Of a stretch of 64,000 nucleotides of DNA, positions 1-7,883 are shown piece after piece. This stretch comes from Shewanella violacea DSS12 (lineage in GTDB: Bacteria; Pseudomonadota; Gammaproteobacteria; Enterobacterales; Shewanellaceae). The stretch covers positions 868,001 to 932,000 of the forward strand of contig NC_014012.1 in NCBI RefSeq assembly GCF_000091325.1, in the 5' to 3' direction. The stretch's first letter is position 1; each line of letters begins with the position of its first letter. The notes under the pieces were generated by a model, which worked only from the letters and a program-made list of their open reading frames with translations, ran no database searches and had not been told where the DNA came from. The position numbers and the translations under genes are program-made.

Positions 1-1
1 T

Positions 2-316
2 AACGTTGGCCTGTCTCAACTGATCAGCATCAGTGTTCCTGTGCTTTACACTATTTATCCTGTCGCCATCGCTTTAGTCGCTGTGACCTTCTTAACGGAT
101 AAGTTTGCCATGCCGGCGCTATCTCATCGTATCGTGCTAAGCGTAGCGTTAGTGTTTGGTATTATCGATGGCCTTAAAGCTGCCGGTTTCAATATGAGCT
201 TTATTGATTTCATGCCGATGCATAACGAAGGCATGGCCTGGTTACTGCCGACTGGGCTGGCAATCATGGTGTGTTTGTTTATCAAGAAGAGTAAAGCAGA
301 GCCGATATTGGGATAA
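2..316 (+). CDS. brnQ: Branched-chain amino acid carrier BrnQ (LIVCS family), C-terminal part
   Basis: The reading frame is open from the left edge of the window, so only the last ~104 residues are present. They are very hydrophobic, with about three membrane segments and a short basic tail (IKKSKAEP). Leu-Ile-Ser-Ile-Ser-Val-Pro and the following helices resemble the end of LIVCS family sodium-coupled carriers for leucine, isoleucine and valine in the inner membrane. A GTG at 41 is an internal codon, not a start. A rho-independent terminator follows at 439-469. The family call is from recognition of a partial protein, so the exact paralogue is uncertain. Confidence 0.75.
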   Translation, partial: NVGLSQLISISVPVLYTIYPVAIALVAVTFLTDKFAMPALSHRIVLSVALVFGIIDGLKAAGFNMSFIDFMPMHNEGMAWLLPTGLAIMVCLFIKKSKAEPILG

Positions 317-438
317 CCCCTGAATATCTATTGAAATAAACTTAGGTTTGAGCTTAACATTTACCTGAATTGAGAGTCGATCGTGGAATAACTCACATAT
401 ATGACTCTGTTAATTTCTTAGGTATGCCATAGAATACT

Positions 439-469
439 AAGCGCGCTCTCCATGAGAACGCGCTTTTTT
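439..469 (+). terminator. Rho-independent terminator after brnQ
   Basis: The arms AGCGCG-TCTC and GAGA-CGCGCT, each with one bulged base, flank a CAT loop and are followed by six T. The hairpin sits just upstream of the xerD ribosome binding site, separating the two genes. Confidence 0.85.
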
Positions 470-492
470 AATGCCTAAAAGGAGTGATTAGC

Positions 493-1410
493 TTGGCTGA
501 TCCCGCTGAATCTACACCATATCAAGCCGACCCGCTTATCGATATTTTTCTGGATGACCTTTGGTCGAACCGAGGCCTGAGTGATAATACGCTTGCGGCC
601 TATCGAACCGACCTACGCCATTTTGACCGTTATATTCAGGAATTAGGAGCCGAACTCGTTCAGGTTTCTCAGGAGTTGATCCGTGGTTATCTGGATGTGA
701 GATTCGATAAAGGCTTTGCCCGTACCAGTAGCGCTCGCATGATGAGTAGCCTGAGGCGTTTCTTTGGTTTCTTATTGCTAAAGAAAATGATCACAGCGGA
801 TCCCATCGCCCGAATAAAGTCGCCTAAATTAGCCCGGAAACTACCAGATTCACTTAGCGAGGCTGATGTCGATATCTTGCTGAACGAGCCGGATATCCAG
901 GACCCCATAGAGTGTCGTGACAGGGCCATGCTTGAGCTTCTCTATGCTACTGGGCTGCGAGTGACTGAGTTGGTGAGTCTGACCATGGAGCAACTCAGTC
1001 TTAGGCAGGGCCTAGTGAGAGTAGTGGGTAAAGGTGGCAAGGAGAGGCTAGTGCCTCTGGGTGAGCTTGCGGTTAGTGAAGTAGAAAATTATCTTCAGGG
1101 AGCCAGAGCCGAGCTGCTCAAGGGCAAGCTGAGTGATGTGTTATTTCCCTCTAAGCGTGGCCAAATGATGGCTAGGCAGACCTTCTGGTATAGAATTAAG
1201 CTCTATGCATTAAGGGCCGGAATTGTGACTCATATTTCCCCTCATACACTGCGGCATGCCTTTGCGACTCATTTGCTTAATCATGGTGCCGATTTGCGTG
1301 TGGTGCAGTTATTACTGGGGCACAGCGATCTTTCCACGACACAGATATATACCCATGTGGCGAAAGCTAGACTCAGCCAACTTCACAGTGAGCATCACCC
1401 CAGGGGCTAG
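493..1410 (+). CDS. xerD: Site-specific tyrosine recombinase XerD
   Basis: Cytoplasmic recombinase that acts with XerC at dif to resolve chromosome dimers. An N-terminal SAM-like core-binding domain (about residues 10-95) is followed by the catalytic domain. The catalytic set is visible: Arg in TGLRVTEL, Lys in GKGGKER, His-x-x-Arg in HTLRHAF, His in LLGHSDL and the nucleophile Tyr in TQIYTHV. Length (~305 aa) is normal. I prefer the TTG at 493: a GGAG at 481-484 lies 8 nt before it, whereas the in-frame GTG at 484 overlaps that GGAG. It is followed by dsbC and recJ, the usual gammaproteobacterial order. Confidence 0.95.
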   Translation: MADPAESTPYQADPLIDIFLDDLWSNRGLSDNTLAAYRTDLRHFDRYIQELGAELVQVSQELIRGYLDVRFDKGFARTSSARMMSSLRRFFGFLLLKKMITADPIARIKSPKLARKLPDSLSEADVDILLNEPDIQDPIECRDRAMLELLYATGLRVTELVSLTMEQLSLRQGLVRVVGKGGKERLVPLGELAVSEVENYLQGARAELLKGKLSDVLFPSKRGQMMARQTFWYRIKLYALRAGIVTHISPHTLRHAFATHLLNHGADLRVVQLLLGHSDLSTTQIYTHVAKARLSQLHSEHHPRG

Positions 1411-1917
1411 CTTGCCTGATAGCAAGTGGGAAGTATCTTTTTAACTTGGGTTCATTTGGCTTACTTCGGTGTTTGCTTGGTTTACTGGTAACCATAGCCC
1501 CAATAATAGCTATAGCCTGCGGCTCGCTGAATGTGCAAACACTTCTGTTCGATTTGAGTTAAATTGATGGGCGAAGGACTTCTGTTTCATGACCTTGGAC
1601 GGGTATCAGGCTTAGATGTTAGTTGTCAGAAGCAAGTCTTACTCTGAACCCAAAGACTGGACCCCAAAGATCCACAAGGAGCTTCATGCGAGGGGATAAA
1701 TCCAGACTCCGTCAGTGACATGGTGAGCCTCACTCAATAGGCACTAAATAGGTGCTCTAGCTGTGCACTAGCTAGAGATCTTGAAGATTACCCATTTAGT
1801 TACAGTTATTATTTGCTTTAATCCTGTTGAAACTGTAACTTTTCTGGTCTAAACAGGGTCTACTGAACTGAAGTTCTAGATAACCGCACCAGACCCAGAC
1901 AAAGAACAGGATATATA
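1411..1917. other. Intergenic gap between xerD and dsbC
   Basis: About 500 bases without a credible gene. Only short ORFs without ribosome binding sites were seen. It presumably carries the dsbC promoter, but I see no clear consensus boxes. Confidence 0.5.
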
Positions 1918-2655
1918 ATGAAGTTTACCCGCATATTTTCTTTGGTACTTGCAATGGTATTAGCGCCTTTCGCTATGGCCACATCGAATACCACAAGCGA
2001 CACTATAGCCAACAGCGCTAAGCTGAAACAGAAGTTGAGTGATGCACTCAATGTTGAAGTTCACTCACTGAGTCAGTCACCTATCCCAGGTTTATATGAG
2101 GCTCTTACGGATCGTGGCGTGCTATATATCTCTAAAGATGGCACTAAACTACTCCATGGTAGCTTGTACGATCTAGATAATGGTATGAAAAATCTGACCG
2201 AGGCCGCCATGGCTGGACCTCGTATCGAGATGATGAAACCCCTTGAAGACCATATGTTGGTGTATAAGGCCAAGAACGAGAAGCATGTTGTTACCATCTT
2301 CACCGATATCAGCTGTGGTTACTGTCGTAAATTGCATAACCAGATGGCCGAGTACAACGATTTAGGCATAACCATACGTTATCTGGCATTCCCACGTCGC
2401 GGCGTACCTTCTGCCAACGCAGATGAGATGGAAGCGGTTTGGTGTGCAGCAGATCCTCTGAAAGCTATGACGGAAGCCAAGGCGGGTAAGAGCGTTAAAC
2501 ATAAGCAGTGTGACGCGAAAATTGCCGAGCAGTATAATCTGGGCCAGAGCTTTGGAATCAATGGTACGCCGGCTATTATCCTTGAAGATGGCAGCATGAT
2601 CCCTGGTTATCAACCACCTAAAGAGTTATTGCGCGCCCTAGAAGCCATTAACTAA
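1918..2655 (+). CDS. dsbC: Thiol:disulfide interchange protein DsbC
   Basis: Periplasmic disulfide isomerase that reshuffles wrong disulfides in exported proteins and is kept reduced by DsbD. A signal peptide covers residues 1-21 (cleavage near AMA). An N-terminal dimerisation domain follows, then a thioredoxin-like domain with Cys133-Gly-Tyr-Cys136 and a cis-proline loop GTPA near residue 217. Length (245 aa) is slightly above the E. coli protein. The ATG has AGGA 7 nt upstream. It lies between xerD and recJ as in many gammaproteobacteria and ends in its own terminator. Confidence 0.95.
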   Translation: MKFTRIFSLVLAMVLAPFAMATSNTTSDTIANSAKLKQKLSDALNVEVHSLSQSPIPGLYEALTDRGVLYISKDGTKLLHGSLYDLDNGMKNLTEAAMAGPRIEMMKPLEDHMLVYKAKNEKHVVTIFTDISCGYCRKLHNQMAEYNDLGITIRYLAFPRRGVPSANADEMEAVWCAADPLKAMTEAKAGKSVKHKQCDAKIAEQYNLGQSFGINGTPAIILEDGSMIPGYQPPKELLRALEAIN

Positions 2656-2676
2656 ATCTTCTTCCTAAGAGATCTA

Positions 2677-2705
2677 AAAGCCAGCTAATAACGCTGGCTT
2701 TTTTT
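2677..2705 (+). terminator. Rho-independent terminator after dsbC
   Basis: AAGCCAGC and GCTGGCTT pair around a short A/T-rich loop and are followed by T7. It lies 22 nt after the dsbC stop, so recJ probably has its own promoter in the following 210 bases. Confidence 0.9.
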
Positions 2706-2920
2706 ATGCCTAGCATACCTGATGGCATATTTATAAGAATGAAGCTTCCTTTGGCTTTCCTTGTGAATTTACCTTTGATCGCTAGCCTAAGTTCATGGCT
2801 CAATCGGTTTATTGCCATGGTCTCAATCGATTTGTTTGCAGTGTTATCTGAGCCGCGGTTTGATATGCTAGCAGTCGTTTGATTTCTCGGTGTTCAACTT
2901 AAGCTATAAGGCAGTAATTC

Positions 2921-4645
2921 GTGATCCATAAGATAGTCCGACGTTCTAAGGTTGATGACACTCATCTGCCAGATTCCTTCTCTCCTCTGTTAAAGCAGAT
3001 CTATGCCAGCCGTGGTACTACTGCCGAGGAATGCGATCTGACTCTGTCACGCCTACTACGCCCTAATACCATGAAAGGCTTGGATATAGCCTCGAAGATT
3101 ATCGCCGATGGGATCCGAGATAATCGCTCAATTTTGATCATGGGTGATTTCGATGCCGATGGTGCGACCTCGACCTGTGTGTGCTTGTTGGCACTCAAGA
3201 TGATGGGCGCGAGCAAAATTGATTACCTGATCCCTAATCGCTTCGATTTCGGTTATGGCTTGAGCCCGGAGATTGTCGCTGTTGCTCATAGTAAGGGTGC
3301 AGAGCTGCTGATCACGGTAGATAACGGCATCTCCTCAATCGAAGGTGTTGCCGCTGCTAAGGCGCTGGGCATGCAAGTGGTGATAACCGATCATCACTTG
3401 CCAGGTAAGACGATTCCAGATGCCGACGCCATAGTGAATCCCAATCAAGTGGATTGTGGCTTCGCCAGTAAATCTATTGCTGGTGTCGGAGTGGCTTTCT
3501 ATCTGATGTCGGCATTGCGAGCTGAGCTTAGACAGCGCAATTGGTATCAAGAGCAAGGTATTAGCGAACCTAACTTAGCGCATCTCCTCGATATCGTCGC
3601 CCTGGGCACAGTTGCTGATGTGGTGGCCCTCGACGGTAATAATAGAATTTTAGTGGAAGCGGGATTAAAGAGGGTGAGGGCAGGTCGTTGCCGCGCCGGG
3701 ATCACAGCCTTATTAGAAGTCGCCAAACGTAATCCGGCTAAAATAGTCGCTGCAGATTTCGGTTTCGCAGTAGGCCCAAGGCTCAACGCTGCGGGACGCC
3801 TCGATGAGATGGCCCTTGGGGTCGAGACCTTGCTTTGTGATGACATGATGAGTGCCAGACGCATGGCGGCCGAGCTCGATGGCTTAAATGCCGAAAGACG
3901 GGATCTCGAAGCCGATATGCAGCAAGAAGCGCTGAAGAGTCTGGAGTCTGTCGAGCTCAATGAAGCGAGTCTACCCTGGGGCATAGCCCTTTTTCAGGAA
4001 GACTGGCATCAGGGGGTTATCGGTATTTTGGCTTCCAGAATCAAGGACAGATATCACAGGCCTGTAATTGCATTTGCCGATGCGGGAGAAGGTGAGATAA
4101 AGGGCTCGGCGCGTTCGATAAAGGGCCTGCATATGCGCGACCTTCTAGAACTTATCAATAGCCGTCACCCTGGAATGATACTCAAGTTTGGTGGTCATGC
4201 CATGGCTGCGGGACTCTCTTTGAGAGGCAAAGACTTCGAGACCTTCGAGCAGGCATTCGATCTCGCCGTGCGCGAGTTATTAAAGCCTGAGCAGCTTACA
4301 GGTGAGTTCGTGACTGACGGGGACTTGTCCGCTGCAGATATGAACTTAACTGTCGCTTCTGAGCTTAGAAATGCCGGTCCCTGGGGCCAAGAGTTCCCTG
4401 AACCTCTGTTCGATGGGCACTTTAAAGTTATCCAACAGCGTATTGTCGGTGAGAAGCACCTTAAACTGGTACTGGAAACCGAATGCGGTCAAACCATGTT
4501 AGATGCCATCGCCTTTAATATCGATCTTAAGACCTGGCCCGATGCCACCATAGAGCATGCTCAAGTGGTTTATAAACTCGACGTGAACGAGTTTAGAGGT
4601 AATCAGACGGTGCAGCTGATGGTAGAGCAGATAGAGCCAATGTAG
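2921..4645 (+). CDS. recJ: Single-stranded-DNA-specific 5'-3' exonuclease RecJ
   Basis: Cytoplasmic exonuclease of the DHH superfamily acting in recombination and mismatch/base-excision repair. Metal-binding motifs are visible: GDFDADG at residues 75-81, DNG near 134, DHH at 157-159, and a DHHA1-type GGHAMAAG loop near residue 425. A C-terminal OB-like domain follows. Length (574 aa) is typical. Translation starts at GTG with AAGG 9 nt upstream. No terminator was seen directly after it; the downstream 330 bases hold only hairpins. Confidence 0.96.
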   Translation: MIHKIVRRSKVDDTHLPDSFSPLLKQIYASRGTTAEECDLTLSRLLRPNTMKGLDIASKIIADGIRDNRSILIMGDFDADGATSTCVCLLALKMMGASKIDYLIPNRFDFGYGLSPEIVAVAHSKGAELLITVDNGISSIEGVAAAKALGMQVVITDHHLPGKTIPDADAIVNPNQVDCGFASKSIAGVGVAFYLMSALRAELRQRNWYQEQGISEPNLAHLLDIVALGTVADVVALDGNNRILVEAGLKRVRAGRCRAGITALLEVAKRNPAKIVAADFGFAVGPRLNAAGRLDEMALGVETLLCDDMMSARRMAAELDGLNAERRDLEADMQQEALKSLESVELNEASLPWGIALFQEDWHQGVIGILASRIKDRYHRPVIAFADAGEGEIKGSARSIKGLHMRDLLELINSRHPGMILKFGGHAMAAGLSLRGKDFETFEQAFDLAVRELLKPEQLTGEFVTDGDLSAADMNLTVASELRNAGPWGQEFPEPLFDGHFKVIQQRIVGEKHLKLVLETECGQTMLDAIAFNIDLKTWPDATIEHAQVVYKLDVNEFRGNQTVQLMVEQIEPM

Positions 4646-4726
4646 TTTGCTGGTGTAGGGATACACGGTTTTTATTGTCAGACTTCGTCTAACAACTAAT
4701 GTCGTGGCTTTCCAACCCACACCCGG

Positions 4727-4874
4727 GTAAGGAGGACTGTTCGTCCTCATCCTCCTTACATCCACCATGACGCCCCGGCGAAGTTGTGATCCTCATATTC
4801 CACTTCAAATTCACTAACGCTTCCGATGGGGCATCCAAGCCCCCCGAAAGCTAAACTCACATCTATGTGAGTTT
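4727..4874. repeat. Cluster of three hairpin-forming inverted repeats
   Basis: Three inverted repeats follow one another in the gap after recJ: GTAAGGAGGA / TCCTCCTTAC (4727-4736 and 4750-4759), GGGGC / GCCCC (around 4828-4843), and AAACTCAC / GTGAGTTT (4853-4860 and 4867-4874). None is followed by a T-run, so they are not simple terminators. Function is unknown; a structured RNA or decayed interspersed repeat is possible. Confidence 0.55.
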
Positions 4875-4978
4875 CACGCAATTTCAAGCTGCATATTTCA
4901 GCAACTTCCAACGGGGAATAGTTGTAGTCTGCGGCAGTGATAGGATTTGTCTAAGGATATAGAAGCCTGTGTAAGCTC

Positions 4979-5226
4979 GCTGCCTCGCTGCCTCGCTGCC
5001 TCGCTGCCTCGTTTCCTCGTTTCCTCGCTGCCTCGTTTCCTCGTTTCCTCGTTTCCTCGCTGCCTCGTTTCCTCGTTTCCTCGCTGCCTCGTTTCCTCGT
5101 TTCCTCGCTGCCTCGTTTCCTCGTTTCCTCGCTGCCTCGCTGCCTCGTTTCCTCGTTTCCTCGCTGCCTCGTTTCCTCGTTTCCTCGCTGCCTCGTTTCC
5201 TCGTTTCCTCGCTGCCTCGTTTCCTC
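4979..5226. repeat. 31-unit tandem array of an 8-bp repeat with a 24-bp higher-order pattern
   Basis: The array has exactly 31 units of 8 bp of only two kinds, A = GCTGCCTC and B = GTTTCCTC, with no other substitutions. The order is AAAABBAB-BBABBAB-BABBAAB-BABBABBAB, mostly repeating ABB (24 bp). An open frame across it exists only because 24 is divisible by 3; there is no credible start or domain, so I do not call it a gene. It ends 5 bp before the stop codon of the convergent gene at 5231. Confidence 0.95.
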
Positions 5227-5230
5227 GTGA

Positions 5231-5650
5231 CTAAGAAGCTAGTTTGAGTATGAGTCTGAGTAGGCCCATGCAGCTGGAGTAGATGAGAACACCTATGGTT
5301 TTTCTACGTCTTAATTCGAGTAATTCCGGGATGACTACTTGATTGCTAATATCTGACTTTTTCGATGAATCTTGCTTTGATGAAGCTTGGTGTGAAGAGA
5401 GTTTGGCGGACCAGATAATGAACCAGAAAATACGTAAGTCGTATTGCTGGGCTTGCTGTACCCCCTGGCTTTGTTGATTAGCTGGAAGTGTCAGCTTTGC
5501 CTTATGTATGGGCCAAAATAGCAGGAGTTTTGAGTACGCTAGCTCTCCATTTGATGTGATCTTAAAGCGTGTGGTGAAGCGATCATAGCTCACCTCAATC
5601 TTGTCATCGAAAACCTGATGAGTCTGTTTCTGTATTCTTTTAAATGCCAT
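5231..5650 (-). CDS. Hypothetical protein, 139 aa
   Basis: I do not recognise a family. The protein starts with a basic segment (MAFKRIQKQTHQVF) and has two hydrophobic stretches, one near residue 75 (IFWFIIWS) and one near the C-terminus (IGVLIYSSCMGLLRLIL), separated by a Ser/Lys/Gln-rich linker. The layout suggests a small membrane-associated protein. The stop codon almost touches the 8-bp repeat array, so the C-terminus may have been altered by array changes. The upstream spacing to the next minus-strand gene (92 nt) would allow co-transcription. Confidence 0.55.
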   Translation of the reverse strand: MAFKRIQKQTHQVFDDKIEVSYDRFTTRFKITSNGELAYSKLLLFWPIHKAKLTLPANQQSQGVQQAQQYDLRIFWFIIWSAKLSSHQASSKQDSSKKSDISNQVVIPELLELRRRKTIGVLIYSSCMGLLRLILKLAS

Positions 5651-5741
5651 TTTATTAAGTTAATTCCCTTTAGATATTACTAGTTACGCCTTACAAACTC
5701 GCCCATTGCTGTTTTAGGCCGATGAGGTGGAGTAGGCCGAG

Positions 5742-6110
5742 TCACAGGCAGATGGCTGAGCTCCAGAACCAAAACTCAGGACTGCGGCCAATTGGATGAC
5801 TGATGAAAAAGAAGCCAGCCACACCGCGGAGCAGATAAATTGATGTGATAATAATTAGAGCCGTGCGAATGAGTGGCAGCTTAGGGATAAGCCCAGCTGC
5901 AGCAAAACCATAGAGTGACCAGATAGACTGGACTATGACAATTCCTGAGGTGATAATTGTCGGCTTCAGACTGCCTTGCTCCGCCAATACTGCCATCTGC
6001 TCGCCGGCACCAAAGAAGCGATACCAAGAGGCACCAAAATAGATACAGCCCACATGCGCCAAGGCTGCAAGTGCACTCAAGGTGCCTGCCACCACTAACA
6101 ATATATTCAT
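5742..6110 (-). CDS. Small integral membrane protein, possibly cut short by an in-frame TGA
   Basis: Hydrophobic protein of 122 aa with about four membrane helices: residues 1-25, 45-70, 80-105 and a truncated last one ending WFWSSAICL. Family unknown to me. Directly after the TGA (5742-5744) the same frame continues for 16 sense codons reading LGLLHLIGLKQQWASL, then TAA at 5691-5693. That continuation looks like the natural end of the last helix plus a basic tail, so the TGA may be a recent nonsense mutation. Length without the extension may still be functional. Confidence 0.6.
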   Translation of the reverse strand: MNILLVVAGTLSALAALAHVGCIYFGASWYRFFGAGEQMAVLAEQGSLKPTIITSGIVIVQSIWSLYGFAAAGLIPKLPLIRTALIIITSIYLLRGVAGFFFISHPIGRSPEFWFWSSAICL

Positions 6111-6193
6111 TCCCAGAACTTCCCTTAAAGTTAACGGATTAGATCATCTATTAATTTGAGCTCTCTATTAGATTGAGATTAGCACTCTGAACA

Positions 6194-6204
6194 GTGCCAC
6201 CCAC
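6194..6204 (-). repeat. Inverted copy of the TGGGTGGCAC motif upstream of the transposase
   Basis: GTGCCACCCAC here is the reverse complement of GTGGGTGGCAC. The same TGGGTGGCAC core occurs in direct orientation downstream of the transposase (7485, 7635, 7774) and again at 13085 and 13753. The transposase gene is therefore flanked by this motif in inverted orientation, as expected for element ends. Confidence 0.6.
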
Positions 6205-6268
6205 ATTTAATGGCATATCTTAATGCCTCTTACTAAACTTTAATGAAGAGCTTAAGTGAGAGGTTGTT

Positions 6269-7246
6269 ATGCCGCGTCCAAGAAGAACTCAAATCAGTAT
6301 TGAAGACACGCCAATGTACCATTGCTGTAGTAGGGTAACCAGAAGAGCCTTCCTTTTTGGTGATGATGAACTTACTGGTAAAAACTATGACTATAGGCGT
6401 GGCTGGGTTGAATCTCTATTACTGAAATTGGCGGGTGTTTTTGCTATAGATGTTGCAGCCTATGCAGTGATGACTAATCATCTACATGTAGTTCTTAGTG
6501 TTGATATTTATGAGTCTAATCGTTGGAGTGACAAAGAAGTCGTTGAGCACTGGCATCAAATATTTTTGGGAACTGAAGTCACTCAAAAATTTGCTAAAGG
6601 TGAAGTGATAGAAAGCTTTGAAGTTAACAGATTAAAGCATTCTATTGCTCTATATCGAAGTCGATTAAGTGATATTAGTTGGTTTATGAGGTCGCTTAAT
6701 GAACCCATTGCCCGTATGGCAAACAAAGAAGATAAGTGTACGGGCCGTTTTTGGGAGGGACGCTTTAAAAGCCAAGCATTATTAGATGAAGCAGCTGTAC
6801 TTGCCTGCATGACTTACGTAGACCTCAATCCTATCCGAGCAAAAATGGCTGATAAGCCAGAGCAATCAGATTACACCAGTATTCAACTTAGAATCCAAGC
6901 TGCACTCAATGGTAAGCAACCTGCCAAACTCCTCTCTTTTATTGGTAATGAGCGCTTAAATCAACCTAAAGGGATAAATTTCACACTGAAAGACTACCTT
7001 GAATTAGTTGATGAAACAGGCCGAATGATTCGAGATGACAAGCGAGGTGCCATATCAGCCAATGCTGAAAAAATTCTGGCAAGGTTAAATATTCCTTGTG
7101 AGAATTGGTTAAGAATAACTGCTGATTTTGGTAAGTTATTTCATGGTCCTGTGGGGACATTACAAGAGCTGACGAGTTACTGTGAACATTTGGGTAAACA
7201 ACGACGGCACTTTTCTCAAGACTGCCAGTATTTTCAAGCTGGCTAA
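6269..7246 (+). CDS. IS200-like (Y1/HUH) transposase of REP-associated (RAYT) type
   Basis: Single-strand DNA transposase of 325 aa. The HUH metal motif is seen as NHLHVVLSV near residues 70-78, and the candidate nucleophile tyrosine lies in the helix around IALYRSRLSDISWF (~130) or further on near MTYVDLNPIRAK. The opening PRPRRTQISIEDTPMYHCCSR and the GRFWEGRFKSQALLDE segment are typical of proteobacterial RAYT-like proteins. It appears intact. The ATG follows GAGAGG. The motif TGGGTGGCAC lies inverted upstream and in tandem repeats downstream, suggesting these are its substrates or remnants of its mobilisation. Confidence 0.85.
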   Translation: MPRPRRTQISIEDTPMYHCCSRVTRRAFLFGDDELTGKNYDYRRGWVESLLLKLAGVFAIDVAAYAVMTNHLHVVLSVDIYESNRWSDKEVVEHWHQIFLGTEVTQKFAKGEVIESFEVNRLKHSIALYRSRLSDISWFMRSLNEPIARMANKEDKCTGRFWEGRFKSQALLDEAAVLACMTYVDLNPIRAKMADKPEQSDYTSIQLRIQAALNGKQPAKLLSFIGNERLNQPKGINFTLKDYLELVDETGRMIRDDKRGAISANAEKILARLNIPCENWLRITADFGKLFHGPVGTLQELTSYCEHLGKQRRHFSQDCQYFQAG

Positions 7247-7359
7247 GCGTTTCAATCTGTCCTTCTGCTAAAGCAAGCTCATTATAAATCGAGTCAAAAC
7301 CTGCTGTTTGAATTTCATCATTTTCGCCCTTAAATACCCATACCCAATACTTTCTTAGC

Positions 7360-7788
7360 TTCGAATCATGTATCGGCTTGCTTGAGGGATTTTATCGCCA
7401 AGTAGAACATTGATAACCTGCTATAGACTCGGTATGTCATTGATTACCTATGGGTGGCTCTATTTCTTATTTTTTGATTAACAATGGGTGGCACTATTTC
7501 TACTTCTATTTTCGAATCATGTATCGGCTTGCTTGAGGGATTTTATCGCCAAGTAGAACATTGATAACCTGCTATAGACTTGGTATTTTATTGATTAACA
7601 ATGGGTGGCTCTATTTCTATTTTTTGATTAACAATGGGTGGCACTATTTCTACTTCTATTTTCGAATCATGTATCGGCTTGCTTGAGGGATTTTATCGCC
7701 AAGTAGAACATTGATAACCTGCTATAGACTTGGTATTTTATTGATTAACAATGGGTGGCTCTATTTCTATTTATGGGTGGCACTATTT
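7360..7788. repeat. Three tandem copies of a ~150-bp repeat downstream of the transposase
   Basis: Copies start at 7360, 7511 and 7661 (periods 151 and 150 bp); the third is shortened. Each begins TTCGAATCATGTATCGGCTT, includes AGTAGAACATTGATAACCTG, and ends in a pair of motifs, TGGGTGGCTCTATTT then TGGGTGGCACTATTT. CCAAGT and ACTTGG flank the middle and could form a stem in the copies with ACTTGG. There are no unique spacers. No gene is seen between 7247 and 7883; the remainder is A/T-rich. Confidence 0.9.
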
Positions 7789-7831
7789 TTGATTTTTTTT
7801 TACTATTTTAGTTTCTCAGATACTGAACAAA

Positions 7832-7867
7832 TTAATGCTTCTATCATCTAATCAATAGAAGCATTAA
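7832..7867. terminator. Perfect inverted repeat at the end of the redox operon
   Basis: A 13-bp perfect stem, TTAATGCTTCTAT / ATAGAAGCATTAA, with a 10-nt loop, sits 16 nt beyond the stop of the last gene of the minus-strand operon. The T-run on the minus strand is weak (TTTG), so termination is plausible but not certain. Confidence 0.5.
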
Positions 7868-7883
7868 ATAGGCCGGTAATAAC

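Noticed and set aside
4947..5234. Open frame with repeated LPRFLVSS-like text over the octamer array
   Set aside because: It arises only because the repeat period times three is open; there is no ribosome site, and codon content equals the repeat itself.
7360..7788. CRISPR array
   Set aside because: The 150-bp units are repeated end to end with no unique spacers and no cas genes nearby; the octamer and 105-bp arrays fail for the same reason.
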